This document shows positions 23,676 to 32,529 of a stretch of 43,479 nucleotides of DNA, one piece after another; position 1 is the stretch's first letter; each line of letters opens with the position of its first letter. The DNA comes from JBAZDC01 sp041654595. GTDB lineage: Bacteria; Pseudomonadota; Gammaproteobacteria; Burkholderiales; Burkholderiaceae_B. The translations under genes and the position numbers were made by a program. Location: contig CAZKBT010000025.1 in NCBI GenBank assembly GCA_964551305.1, positions 1-43,479 on the forward strand, read 5' to 3'. Under the pieces are notes generated by a model, which saw only the letters and a program-made list of their open reading frames with translations, ran no database searches and was not told the origin of the DNA.

Positions 23676-25817
23676 ATGTTTAATAAAGTGAGCAAATCGT
23701 TCCAGTACGGTCAGCACACGGTAGTCTTGGAAACAGGCGAGATTGCTCGCCAGGCTTCCGGCGCCGTGCTGGTTTCGATTGAGGATACGGTGGTCCTGGC
23801 GACTGTCGTGGCATCGAAAAAAACCAAGCCCGGCCAGGACTTTCTTCCCCTGACCGTCGATTACGTCGAAAAAACCTACGCGGCCGGCCGCATACCCGGC
23901 GGCTTCTTCAAGCGTGAGGGCAAGCCGTCCGAAAAGGAAACGCTGACTTCGCGCCTGATCGATCGTCCTTTGCGCCCCTTGTTCCCCGAGGGCTTCTACA
24001 ACGACGTCCAGGTCATCATCCACACGGTGTCGGTCAATCCTGAAATCGATCCCGATATCGCGGCCATGATCGGCGCTTCGGCGGCCTTGGCGATTTCCGG
24101 CATTCCGTTTCACGGTCCCATCGGCGCGGCCCGGGTCGGCTACATCGACGGCCAGTATGTTCTGAACCCCACCGCGACACAGCTTCAGAGCTCGAGCATG
24201 GACTTGATCGTGGCCGGCACGGATGCCGCCGTGCTGATGGTGGAATCGGAAGCCAAGCAATTGCCCGAAGACGTCATGCTGGGCGGCGTGGTATTCGGCC
24301 ACGAGCAGATGCAGGCCGCCATCAATGCGATCCACGACTTGGTGTCTGAGGCGGGCAAGCCGGAATGGGAGTGGGAAGCCGCCCCCAATAACGAAGCGCT
24401 GACCCGCGCCGTGCAGGCCGCCGCCCAGGAAGGTCTGGAGGCCGCTTACAAGGTTCGCGAGAAGCAAGCTCGCACCGAGCAGCTGCGCGACGTGTACGCC
24501 AACGTGAAGGCCAAGCTGGCCGAGCATGCCGAAGCCAAGGGCGAAGCCGCTCCCGATACGGTGGAAGTCGAGAATCTGTTGTTCGAACTCGAAGCCAAGA
24601 TCGTGCGCGGCCAGATCCTGAACGGCGAGCCGCGCATCGACGGCCGCGACACGCGCACCGTGCGTCCCATCAGCATACGCCTGGGCGTGCTGCCCCGCGC
24701 GCATGGCAGCGCATTGTTCACCCGTGGGGAAACCCAGGCGCTGGTCGTGGCCACCTTGGGCACCAAGCAGGACGAGCAGATCATCGATTCGGTCATGGGC
24801 GAGCATCGCGACCGTTTCATGCTGCACTACAACATGCCTCCGTACGCCACGGGTGAAACGGGCCGCTTCGGCGTGCCCAAGCGCCGCGAAATCGGCCACG
24901 GCCGTCTAGCCAAGCGCTCTTTGATTTCCTTGCTGCCCGAGCCGCAGGATTTCCAATACACGATACGCGTCGTGTCCGAAATCACCGAATCCAACGGGTC
25001 GTCCTCGATGGCGTCCGTTTGCGGCGGCTCCCTGGCCCTGATGGATGCCGGCGTGCCGATGCAGGATCACGTGGCGGGCGTCGCCATGGGTCTCATCAAG
25101 GAAGGCGGCAAGTTTGCCGTCTTGACCGACATTCTGGGCGACGAGGATCACCTGGGCGATATGGACTTCAAGGTCGCGGGCACCGAAAAAGGCATTACGG
25201 CGTTGCAAATGGATATCAAGATCCAGGGCATCACCAAGGAAATCATGCAGGTCGCGCTGGCCCAGGCCCGCGAAGGCCGCCTGCATATACTCGGCAAGAT
25301 GAAGGAAGCGCTGGACGGCTCGCGTACGGAGTTGTCCGAATTCGCTCCCCGCATGCTCACGCTGAAGATCAATCCTGAAAAGATCCGTGACGTGATCGGC
25401 AAGGGCGGCGCAACCATCCGCGGTCTGACCGAGGAAACCGGTACGCAGATCGACATCGGCGACGACGGCACGATCACGATATCCAGCGCTGACCTGGAGC
25501 GCGCGCGCGACGCCGAGCGCCGCATCAAGGAATTGACCGCGGACGTCGAAGTCGGCCAGGAATACGAGGGCCCCGTGTTGCGCTTGCTGGATTTCGGCGC
25601 GATCGTCCAGGTGCTGCCCGGTCGCGATGGCTTGTTGCATATCTCCGAGATCGCCAATTATCGCATCGCCAATATCAACGACGTGTTGAAAGTCGGCCAG
25701 TCGGTGCGCATCAAGGTAATCGAAGCCGACGACAAGGGTCGTCTGCGTCTTTCGATGAAGGCCATCGGCGGAATCGAGGCTCAAGGCGGCCCACAGGCTG
25801 CGCCGGAAGCGTCCTGA
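23676..25817 (+). CDS. pnp: Polyribonucleotide nucleotidyltransferase (PNPase)
   Basis: Phosphorolytic 3'-5' exoribonuclease of mRNA decay, trimeric, part of the degradosome with RNase E in many bacteria; 713 residues, the normal size. The first RNase PH domain has ETGEIARQASGAVLV and TYAAGRIPGGFFKREGKPSEKE; the second, catalytic one has RAHGSALFTRGETQALVVATLG and SNGSSSMASVCGGSLALMDAG. After these come the KH domain (RDVIGKGGATIRGLTEETG) and an S1 domain (EGPVLRLLDFGAIVQVLPGRDGLLHISEI). A GGAAAA site precedes the ATG. Confidence 0.98.
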   Translation: MFNKVSKSFQYGQHTVVLETGEIARQASGAVLVSIEDTVVLATVVASKKTKPGQDFLPLTVDYVEKTYAAGRIPGGFFKREGKPSEKETLTSRLIDRPLRPLFPEGFYNDVQVIIHTVSVNPEIDPDIAAMIGASAALAISGIPFHGPIGAARVGYIDGQYVLNPTATQLQSSSMDLIVAGTDAAVLMVESEAKQLPEDVMLGGVVFGHEQMQAAINAIHDLVSEAGKPEWEWEAAPNNEALTRAVQAAAQEGLEAAYKVREKQARTEQLRDVYANVKAKLAEHAEAKGEAAPDTVEVENLLFELEAKIVRGQILNGEPRIDGRDTRTVRPISIRLGVLPRAHGSALFTRGETQALVVATLGTKQDEQIIDSVMGEHRDRFMLHYNMPPYATGETGRFGVPKRREIGHGRLAKRSLISLLPEPQDFQYTIRVVSEITESNGSSSMASVCGGSLALMDAGVPMQDHVAGVAMGLIKEGGKFAVLTDILGDEDHLGDMDFKVAGTEKGITALQMDIKIQGITKEIMQVALAQAREGRLHILGKMKEALDGSRTELSEFAPRMLTLKINPEKIRDVIGKGGATIRGLTEETGTQIDIGDDGTITISSADLERARDAERRIKELTADVEVGQEYEGPVLRLLDFGAIVQVLPGRDGLLHISEIANYRIANINDVLKVGQSVRIKVIEADDKGRLRLSMKAIGGIEAQGGPQAAPEAS

Positions 25818-25879
25818 TGCCGTAGGCACGTCGATCCGGGTCCGGCTTGGTCCGGGCCTGCATCGGCCGCCCAAATGCG

Positions 25880-25928
25880 ACACCCCGAGAAACCGGATTT
25901 CATCCTGGTTTTTCGGGGTGTTTCATTT
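25880..25928. terminator. Bidirectional terminator between pnp and the spermidine genes
   Basis: ACACCCCGA (25880-25888) pairs with TCGGGGTGT (25913-25921), and the stem extends through AAACC/GGTTT with mismatches. It is flanked by CCAAATG on the left and TTTCATTTGG on the right, so both strands end in a T-rich tract. It serves pnp from the left and the leftward dehydrogenase gene from the right. Confidence 0.8.
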
Positions 25929-25969
25929 GGCTGGCAAGCGACGATCGACAGCCGCTTTATCGCACTTGC

Positions 25970-27289
25970 TTATAGCGCTTTGGCGGCGCCGGCCGGAACG
26001 GCGGCTTCGGTCTCGTACGCGACGGATTCGGCGAAGTCGTCCTCATCCATGTCGAGCGTGAACGGACGGTCTCCGTGCTCGTCGCGGATGCGGGTGGGCA
26101 GGCCCATCTTGCCGAGCAGCGCCAGAAAGGGCTTGGGCGGCAGCTCTTCGATATTCGCCATGGTTTTCACGTCCCAGGTGCCGTCGGCGATCAGCAGCGC
26201 GGCGGCCACGGCGGGCACCCCGGCGGTATACGAGATCGCCTGGCTGCCGATTTCACGGTAGCTTTCGGCGTGGTCGCTGACGTTGTAGATGAACACTTCG
26301 CGCGGTTGTCCGTTGCGCATGCCTTTCACCAGGTCGCCGATGCAGGTCTTGCCTGTATAAGTGGGCGCCAGGGAGGCGGGGTCGGGCAGGACGGCCTTGA
26401 CGACCTTCAAGGGAACGACTTCCAGGCCTTCCGCCGTCTTGACGGGCTGTTCGGACAGCAGGCCCAGGTTTTTCAGGACGGTGAACACGTTGATGTAATG
26501 ATCGCCGAAGCTCATCCAGAACCGAATGTCGGGAATGTCCAGGGTATAGGCCAGCGAGTGGATTTCGTCATGCCCCGTCATGTAGGTGGTTTGCTTGCCC
26601 ACCACCGGCAACTGCCAGGTTTTGCGGTATTCGAACATGCTGGAGGCGACCCATTGCCTGTCCTGCCATGACCATACCGTCGACGTGAATTCGCGGAAGT
26701 TGATTTCCGGATCGAAGTTGGTGGCGAAATAGCGGCCGTGATTGCCGGCATTGATGTCGATGATGTCCAGCGAATCGATGCTGTCGAAGTAGTCGTCGCT
26801 GGCCAGGCGCGCGTACGCATTCACGACGCCGGGGTCGAAGCCCGCGCCCAAGACGGCCGTGACGCCTTTTTCCCGGCACATGTCGCGCTGCTTCCACTCA
26901 TAGTTGCCGTACCAGGGCGGCGTTTCGCAAACCTTGGCCGCGTCTTCGTGGATGGCCGTATCGATGTAGGCTGCGCCGGTTTCCAGGCACGCGGCCAGCA
27001 CGGACATGTTCAGGAATGCGCTGCCGACGTTGATGACGATGCTGCTGCCCGTTTCCTTGATCAAGGAAACGGTGGCAGGCACGTCGAGGGCGTCCAGCTT
27101 GTGGGCGCGGATCAGGCCGGCCTTGGCCAGGCTGCCCTTGCTATGCACGGACTCGATAATGCGATGGCATTTTTCCACGCTGCGCGAGGCGATGTGTATA
27201 TCGCCGAAATGCAAGTTGTTCTGGGCGCACTTGTGGGCTACGACATGGGCTACGCCCCCGGCACCGATAATCAGCACATTGCGTTTCAT
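25970..27289 (-). CDS. Carboxynorspermidine/carboxyspermidine dehydrogenase
   Basis: Saccharopine-dehydrogenase-fold enzyme of 439 residues that, in the alternative spermidine pathway, condenses aspartate semialdehyde with putrescine (or diaminopropane) and reduces the imine to carboxyspermidine (or carboxynorspermidine). It shows the Rossmann motif VLIIGAGGVAHVVAHKCAQ at the N-terminus, IVINVGSAFLNMSVLAACLETGAAYIDTA, and GAGFDPGVVNAYARLA. The next gene is the matching decarboxylase, which settles the assignment over lysine saccharopine dehydrogenase. The start MKRNV at 27289 follows GGAG by nine bases. The gap between the two genes is 34 bp. Confidence 0.92.
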   Translation of the reverse strand: MKRNVLIIGAGGVAHVVAHKCAQNNLHFGDIHIASRSVEKCHRIIESVHSKGSLAKAGLIRAHKLDALDVPATVSLIKETGSSIVINVGSAFLNMSVLAACLETGAAYIDTAIHEDAAKVCETPPWYGNYEWKQRDMCREKGVTAVLGAGFDPGVVNAYARLASDDYFDSIDSLDIIDINAGNHGRYFATNFDPEINFREFTSTVWSWQDRQWVASSMFEYRKTWQLPVVGKQTTYMTGHDEIHSLAYTLDIPDIRFWMSFGDHYINVFTVLKNLGLLSEQPVKTAEGLEVVPLKVVKAVLPDPASLAPTYTGKTCIGDLVKGMRNGQPREVFIYNVSDHAESYREIGSQAISYTAGVPAVAAALLIADGTWDVKTMANIEELPPKPFLALLGKMGLPTRIRDEHGDRPFTLDMDEDDFAESVAYETEAAVPAGAAKAL

Positions 27290-27323
27290 GGTCTGAGACT
27301 CCATTGGCTGGATGAGCTACGCA

Positions 27324-28421
27324 TCAGGATAGGCTGGCTACGTAGTCGTGGAAGGAAAATTCGCGCACAGTCCGGATGTGGCCATCCACTTCCCTGATTG
27401 CGATCGAAGGCATGGTCACCCCGTTGAACCAGTTTTTCTTGACCATGGTGTATCCCCCCGCATCACGTATCGATATACGGGATCCAGGTTGTAAAGGTTC
27501 GGGAAAATCGAACTCCCCGAAAATATCGCCCGCCAGGCAGGATTTGCCGCAGATCTGATACCGGTAGGAGCCGGCATCGGGCGCGACCTTGGCGCTTTCG
27601 CGGTAGATCAGCAGGTCCAGCATATGCGCTTCCGTGGCGCTGTCCACGATAGCCAGCTCTTTGCCGTTGGACAGCGTATCCAGCACGGTGACTTCCAGCG
27701 TCGTGCTGTTGGTGATCGCCGCTTCCCCCGGCTCCAGGTAGACCTGCACGCCGTACTTTTCCGAAAATGCGCGCAAGCAGCCGCAGAAGGCGTCGAGCGG
27801 ATAATCGGGCGCGGTGAAGTGTATGCCCCCACCCAGGCTGATCCAGTTCACTTTGGCAAGGACTGGCGCGTAGCGCTGTTCGACTTCGCCCAAAAGAGCC
27901 TGGAACCGTTCAAAACTGTGGTTCTCGCAGTTGTTGTGGATCATGAAGCCGTCCAGGCGATCCATGATGCTCGCGATGCGTTGCGGATCCCATTCACCCA
28001 GGCGGCTATGCGGCCTGGCCGGGTCGGCAAGGTCGAACGTCGAGGAACTGATCCGGGGATTGAGCCGCAGGCCGAGGGGCAGCGCGCTCGCGCGCGATTC
28101 GAATCGTTCGAATTGCGAAAGCGAATTGAAGATGATTTTGTCCGCGTTGGCGATGACCTCGTCGATCTCGTGATCCGCATAGGCCACGCTGTAGGCATGG
28201 GTTTCGCCGGGAAATTTTTCACGCCCCAGCTTCACCTCGTAAAGGGACGACGAGGTGGTGCCGTCCATGTATTGGCTCATCAGATCGAAAACCGACCACG
28301 TGGCAAAGCATTTCAGCGCCAGCAAGGCCTTGGCGCCGCTTTGCTTTCGCACGTAATCGATCTTCTGCATATTCTCCAGCAGCGCCGATTTGTCGATGAG
28401 GTAATACGGTGTTTGAATCAT
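27324..28421 (-). CDS. nspC: Carboxynorspermidine/carboxyspermidine decarboxylase
   Basis: PLP enzyme of the alanine-racemase fold that decarboxylates carboxyspermidine to spermidine or carboxynorspermidine to norspermidine; 365 residues. The N-terminus IQTPYYLIDKSALLENM is family-typical, and Lys37 in LLALKCFATWSVF is the expected PLP lysine. The C-terminal part shows LEPGEAAI, DIFGEFDFPEPLQPGSRI and the motif DAGGYTMVKKNWFNGV. I take the ATG at 28421, behind GGAACGAG; the frame is open upstream but without family sequence. It is first in the operon with the dehydrogenase and is preceded by a long leader. Confidence 0.93.
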   Translation of the reverse strand: MIQTPYYLIDKSALLENMQKIDYVRKQSGAKALLALKCFATWSVFDLMSQYMDGTTSSSLYEVKLGREKFPGETHAYSVAYADHEIDEVIANADKIIFNSLSQFERFESRASALPLGLRLNPRISSSTFDLADPARPHSRLGEWDPQRIASIMDRLDGFMIHNNCENHSFERFQALLGEVEQRYAPVLAKVNWISLGGGIHFTAPDYPLDAFCGCLRAFSEKYGVQVYLEPGEAAITNSTTLEVTVLDTLSNGKELAIVDSATEAHMLDLLIYRESAKVAPDAGSYRYQICGKSCLAGDIFGEFDFPEPLQPGSRISIRDAGGYTMVKKNWFNGVTMPSIAIREVDGHIRTVREFSFHDYVASLS

Positions 28422-28604
28422 GCTCGTTCCTGGACGCGCGCCCGATGCGCGAGGTCCGGTGATGAAATGCAAAGAGAATGGGGCCGCGCGCGCATCCATG
28501 CTTTCCCGTAACGGGAATTCAGGGCCTGGACCCTGGTGACGCAGGAAGTGTGTGACGATGGTCCCGAGAGCCGCGGACCGCCCGGAAAAGTGATGAGCCG
28601 GGGC
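28422..28604 (-). promoter_or_regulatory. Structured leader segment before nspC
   Basis: Between the short upstream ORF and nspC I see three dyads in 115 bp: TTCCCG-TAA-CGGGAA (28503-28517), CAGGG/CCCTG (28520-28535), and TGAGCC-GG-GGCTCA (28594-28607), the last overlapping the stop codon of the short ORF. None has a T-run, so these are not terminators. They could control ribosome access or mRNA stability in a polyamine-responsive leader; that is inference. Confidence 0.35.
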
Positions 28605-28868
28605 TCAGATCGGCATTCGGCCTGAATGGAGGTGGCACCTGGAGGTGACGTGGTGCGCGGTCGGGCGGACCTGATGCGCATTCAGGCACTCGAGCGGCAA
28701 TGGACGATCGGCTTTCGACGAGCGATAGCGCGTGGACAGCCTGGCGTGCGACGACGTTTTTACGCGTGTGCTCAGGCGATCGACCAAATAGCCGAGATGT
28801 TCTTCCTTTTGGGAGGTTTTCAGAAAAACTGAGCCCATCCCCAATTGGAAGAGGGCGTCTTTAGACAT
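28605..28868 (-). CDS. Short ORF in the nspC leader (87 codons)
   Basis: Encodes 87 residues beginning MSKDALFQLGMGSVFLKT. The ATG is preceded by GGGGAGG at five bases, one of the best ribosome-binding sites in the window, which argues that it is translated. The first 32 residues look like a real protein; the rest is Arg/Ser/His-rich and could be non-selected sequence. It is not the SpeFL leader peptide known upstream of enterobacterial speF by sequence. It may be a leader ORF sensing polyamines for the nspC operon, or an independent small protein. Confidence 0.45.
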   Translation of the reverse strand: MSKDALFQLGMGSVFLKTSQKEEHLGYLVDRLSTRVKTSSHARLSTRYRSSKADRPLPLECLNAHQVRPTAHHVTSRCHLHSGRMPI

Positions 28869-28942
28869 GGCGTCCTCCCCAACCAGCAGATGAAATGCGC
28901 GCGCCGCCTTACACGGTGCTTCGCGCGGGCACTAAAGGTGAA

Positions 28943-28972
28943 ATGGTAGTTCAAAGCGAACCTGCGCGTCAA
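28943..28972 (-). promoter_or_regulatory. Predicted promoter of the nspC leader
   Basis: On the minus strand TTGACG (28967-28972) and TACCAT (28943-28948) are 18 bp apart. Transcription would start near 28936 and cover the short ORF and a leader of about 510 nt before nspC. Confidence 0.45.
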
Positions 28973-28975
28973 TTC

Positions 28976-28993
28976 GCCTCGCTTTGGCGAGGC
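28976..28993 (-). terminator. Hairpin after the E2 gene, weak terminator
   Basis: A perfect seven-bp stem, GCCTCGC-TTTG-GCGAGGC, lies 36 bp beyond the E2 stop. No T-run follows on the minus strand, so it may only block 3' exonucleases or terminate inefficiently just ahead of the nspC promoter. Confidence 0.4.
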
Positions 28994-29029
28994 TATGTGT
29001 GCGTCGCGGGCGGATAGTCAACAACGCGC

Positions 29030-30322
29030 TTACTGCGGCCATTGCTCGAGTGTTTGCACGAAGCGGGTGAGCCAGGCGTTGGTTTGGTGCCCGTCCAGTG
29101 CGCGATGGTCTATCGTGAGCGACACGTAGGCCATCGGGCGGATCTGGATGGCGTCGATGCCGTCGATCTCACGCACCACGGCTCGTTTTTCCAGCTTGCC
29201 CACCCCGAGGATGGCCGATTGCGGCTGATTGATGATGATGGGCGAAGCGATCAGCGATCCGGACACACCGTGATTGGAGATGGTGAAGGTGCCGCCCCGG
29301 ACGTCCCGGCTGCTGAGCGAGCCGTTTCGCGCGCCGTTCGTGATCTCTTGCAGCCTGCGTGCGATCCCCTTGAGCGACAGATCCTGCGCCTTATGGATAA
29401 CCGGCACGACCAGGCCTTTGTCGCCCAGGGCGGTGCCGATGCCGATATTGACGTCGTCGAAGATCTCTAGGCAGTCGTCGTGCCATCGGCTATTGACCGC
29501 CGGCACCTCGCGCATCGCGGCCACGCAGGCTGCGACGATGTAGGCGGTATAAGACAGGCTGATGCTTTCGGCGGCATACTGGGCCTTGTGCCGTTCGCGG
29601 TGGCGCATGATGGCCGTCCAGTCGGCTTCGAACACGGCGGTGACGTGCGGCGCCGTGGCGACGGACGCCGCCATGTGCTGGGCGATTGCCAGGCGCATGT
29701 TCGAATGAGGAACCTTCTGCGACGCCGGACTGCCGTCGCTTCCGGATGCCGAAGCGGATGCGGCCGCCGTGGATACGGTCGACGTGGATGCGGCCGGCGC
29801 GGAGGTCTTTGCCGGCTCGTACCGAACGTCCGCATGCGACTCTATTCGAGCTTGCGCCGCTTGTGCCGTTCTGGCCTCTCGTGCCGCATCCATGTCCGCG
29901 CGCGTGACCCTGCCGCCGCGTCCGGTGCCGTGCACGGTCGCCGGGTCGATATCGTATTCCTGCGCGGCGCGACGCACCGACGGCGAATAATGAGTGAGGT
30001 TCTTCAATCCGGTTTCGGGAGCCGTTCGCGTCGGCGTGTCGTCGCTTTGCGCGGCAGGCGTATCGGTGGGCGCCGCGTCGGCCTGCGTGTCGATGCGCCC
30101 GAGCACGGCGCCGGGCAGCGCATCCGCGCCGGTGTCCAGCAGTATGTCGGTCAGCCGACCGGCCGCGGGCGCCGGTATTTCCTGCGTGACCTTGTCGGTC
30201 TCCAGCTCCAGCAGCGGTTCGTCCAGTTCGACACGATCGCCGATGCGCTTGTTCCAGACGATGACCGTGGCCTTGGTGCCTTCTTGTTCAAAGGGAACCG
30301 TGATGTCTACGATGGCGCCCAT
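29030..30322 (-). CDS. 2-oxoacid dehydrogenase complex E2 (dihydrolipoamide acyltransferase)
   Basis: Core acyltransferase of a 2-oxoacid dehydrogenase complex; 430 residues. One lipoyl domain (residues 1-78) has the lipoylated Lys44 in LETDKVTQE. After an Ala/Pro/Thr linker comes a peripheral-subunit-binding domain (about 112-147, SPSVRRAAQEYDIDPATVHGTG), a second Ala/Ser-rich linker, and the catalytic domain with DHRALDG (His406, Asp410). It lies three bases after its E1 gene. The E1 form and the neighbouring Lrp-type regulator suggest a branched-chain or related 2-oxoacid rather than pyruvate or 2-oxoglutarate. No E3 gene is present here. Confidence 0.93.
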   Translation of the reverse strand: MGAIVDITVPFEQEGTKATVIVWNKRIGDRVELDEPLLELETDKVTQEIPAPAAGRLTDILLDTGADALPGAVLGRIDTQADAAPTDTPAAQSDDTPTRTAPETGLKNLTHYSPSVRRAAQEYDIDPATVHGTGRGGRVTRADMDAAREARTAQAAQARIESHADVRYEPAKTSAPAASTSTVSTAAASASASGSDGSPASQKVPHSNMRLAIAQHMAASVATAPHVTAVFEADWTAIMRHRERHKAQYAAESISLSYTAYIVAACVAAMREVPAVNSRWHDDCLEIFDDVNIGIGTALGDKGLVVPVIHKAQDLSLKGIARRLQEITNGARNGSLSSRDVRGGTFTISNHGVSGSLIASPIIINQPQSAILGVGKLEKRAVVREIDGIDAIQIRPMAYVSLTIDHRALDGHQTNAWLTRFVQTLEQWPQ

Positions 30323-30325
30323 GAT

Positions 30326-32404
30326 TCAGAACTCCAGCAATTCGAGTATTTTCTTGCGGATGCGGTCTGTGGACGGCACGGCCCAATCCAGCAGTACGGG
30401 ATTATGCGGGCTGGGGATGTCGGGCATGGTCAGGCGCGACACGGGGGCGTCCAGATCCATGAATGCTTCGTCGGCGACGACGGCGGCAATCTCGGCGCCG
30501 AAGCCCGCTGTGCCCAGGTCTTCGTGTACGATCAGGCAGCGGCGGGTCTTGCGCACCGACGCCAGGACGGCTTCGCGATCCCACGGCATCAGGGTGCGCA
30601 AGTCGATGACGTCGGCGCTGACGCCTTCCGCGGCCTGCTCGCAGCGGTACACCATGGCGCCCCAGGTGACGAGGGTGATGCGGTCGCCTGCGCGGGTGAA
30701 CTGCGCTTTGCCGAAAGGCAGCACGTAATCATCGCCCGGATAAGGCCTGCGGGCCCATGCGTGATCCAGCATGGCGCGGTGCTCGAAGAAGATGACGGGA
30801 TCGTTGCCGCGCAGCGAGGCGCGCAGCAGACCCACCGCGTCCGCGGCGTTGGAGGGTACGGCGACCTTCCAGCCGGGCTGGTGCACGAAGGCGACCTCGT
30901 TGGTCTGGCTGTGCCACGGGTCGCCACACTTGAAGTAGCCGCCGGGTACGCGCACGACGATGGGGGCGGCGAAACGGTTGTTGGTGCGCCAGCGGATCGT
31001 GCCGCAATCGTTGATTTGTTCGGTGGCGGGCTCGGCATACTTGCGGAACTGGATTTCCGGCACCGGCACCAGCCCGGCCAGGGCCATGCCCACGGCTCGG
31101 CCTATGATTCCTTCTTCGGATAAAGACGTGTCGAATACGCGTCCGGCGCCGTATTTTTGCTGCAAGCCCAGCGTGACGGCATGCACGCCGCCCTTGGGTC
31201 CAATGTCTTCGCCGAACAGCACGACGCGCTCGTTGATGGAAAGCTCATGATCCAGGGTCTTGCGTATCGCCGTTACCATGTTGATGCGCTGGCCGCTTTC
31301 CTGCGCCTGCTCGGTCGATGCGGGGCGGGTGTAGCCGTGCCGATACTGGCCGCCCATTTGTTGCAGCTCGCCGTCATCGAATACGTGCCGCAATACGCTT
31401 TGCGGATCGGCGATGCCGCGCGCTTCGGCGCGCGCGCGGGCATCTTCCGCGGCGGCTTCGGCCCGTTCGGTCAAGGCCTGCCAATCGTGTTCCGAGAGCA
31501 AGGAGGGCACCAGGTGATCCTTCAGTTTCGGCAAAGGATCGCGCTGCCATTCCTTGCGGATGATCTCTTCGTCCTTGTAGCCCTGGGTATCTTGAAAGCT
31601 GTGGCCTTCCAGGCGGGGCATCGTCAAGCGCAGCATGGCGGGCTTGCGCTGCTTGCGCACGAATTCCACGGCTTCACAGGTCAGGCGGGCGGCGTCGGCC
31701 GGATTCGTGCCGTCGCCGTTGAAAATGGTCAGGCCTTTCCAGCTGGCCAGGTTGGCTGCAATGTCGCCGCCGGGCGTCTGGAACGTGGACGGCACGGAAA
31801 TGCCGTAGCCGTTGTCCTCGATATAGAACAGCATGGGCAGCTGTTGCGTGGTGGCGATCGTCAGCGCCGACCAGAAGCCATTGGATGCGACCGAGCCGTC
31901 GCCGCCGAGCACGACTGCGATGTCGCGGGCGTATTCTTCCTTTCCTAATGTATCTACATAATATCTTAGTGCCTGGGCCCATCCCGCAGTCGGCGTGTAC
32001 TGCGTACCAACGCCGCCGCACATGGGCAGGGCGCTGGCGCCATTGGGATTCGGGTAGTTGAAGACCACGCCGATGTCGCGGCCGTCCGAATAGCCGCCGG
32101 CGCGTCCCATGGCCGAGCCCAGCGCCTCGACCGGATCCACGCCGATCGCCAGCAGCAGCGGTCTCGATCGATAATAGCCGCAGGCGGCGTCGTATTTTCC
32201 GGTCAGTTGCATGCCCAATAGGATCTGCGCCATATCGTGACCGCGGGCCGAGAACTGATAGAGCACTTTCTTCTCGGGCACCAGCCGGGTTTCTTCCATG
32301 TGATCCAGCGCGCGCGACAGCAAGGTCAGGTAGGCGACCTGTTCCCAGTCTGTGGTGGGGTCCGGAACATTGCGGGTGATGGATTTGAGTGCGACCTGAG
32401 CCAT
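30326..32404 (-). CDS. 2-oxoacid dehydrogenase E1, fused alpha and beta subunits
   Basis: ThDP-dependent decarboxylase component, 692 residues, in which the alpha part (about 1-350) and beta part (about 385-692) are joined in one chain. Alpha shows YYRSRPLLLAIG, the ThDP/Mg motif Gly168-Asp-Gly-Ser ... Asp197-Asn198, and an alpha-type loop at GYGISVPS. Beta starts INMVTAIRKTLDHEL and has FGEDIGPKGGVHAVT, DTSLSEEGIIGRAVGMAL and a C-terminal EDLGTAGFGAEIAAVVADEAF block. Separate E1alpha and E1beta genes are the rule for branched-chain complexes, so the fusion is a distinguishing feature. It is divergent from an Lrp/AsnC gene. Confidence 0.92.
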   Translation of the reverse strand: MAQVALKSITRNVPDPTTDWEQVAYLTLLSRALDHMEETRLVPEKKVLYQFSARGHDMAQILLGMQLTGKYDAACGYYRSRPLLLAIGVDPVEALGSAMGRAGGYSDGRDIGVVFNYPNPNGASALPMCGGVGTQYTPTAGWAQALRYYVDTLGKEEYARDIAVVLGGDGSVASNGFWSALTIATTQQLPMLFYIEDNGYGISVPSTFQTPGGDIAANLASWKGLTIFNGDGTNPADAARLTCEAVEFVRKQRKPAMLRLTMPRLEGHSFQDTQGYKDEEIIRKEWQRDPLPKLKDHLVPSLLSEHDWQALTERAEAAAEDARARAEARGIADPQSVLRHVFDDGELQQMGGQYRHGYTRPASTEQAQESGQRINMVTAIRKTLDHELSINERVVLFGEDIGPKGGVHAVTLGLQQKYGAGRVFDTSLSEEGIIGRAVGMALAGLVPVPEIQFRKYAEPATEQINDCGTIRWRTNNRFAAPIVVRVPGGYFKCGDPWHSQTNEVAFVHQPGWKVAVPSNAADAVGLLRASLRGNDPVIFFEHRAMLDHAWARRPYPGDDYVLPFGKAQFTRAGDRITLVTWGAMVYRCEQAAEGVSADVIDLRTLMPWDREAVLASVRKTRRCLIVHEDLGTAGFGAEIAAVVADEAFMDLDAPVSRLTMPDIPSPHNPVLLDWAVPSTDRIRKKILELLEF

Positions 32405-32529
32405 GACGAGTCTCTCTATCGTGCTGATATCTATGATGAAATGCTATCACTTGGTCATGAACGGATTCTTTCAATATTTATGTAGAATGCCAATGTTGTG
32501 AAACGTTTATTTCATTATTGGTGGAAATC
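32405..32529. promoter_or_regulatory. Divergent promoter region between E1-E2 and lrp-like gene
   Basis: A 125-bp spacer, markedly AT-rich between about 32460 and 32525 (for example TCAATATTTATG and ACGTTTATTTCATT). It must hold both start sites and is the natural place for Lrp-type regulator binding. I see no single convincing -35/-10 pair; TAGAAT near 32484 is the best -10 candidate for the rightward gene. Confidence 0.45.

Noticed and set aside
29480..31123. 547-codon plus-strand frame across the E2 and E1 genes
   Set aside because: Antisense shadow of conserved enzymes, Arg/Gly/His-rich without domains.
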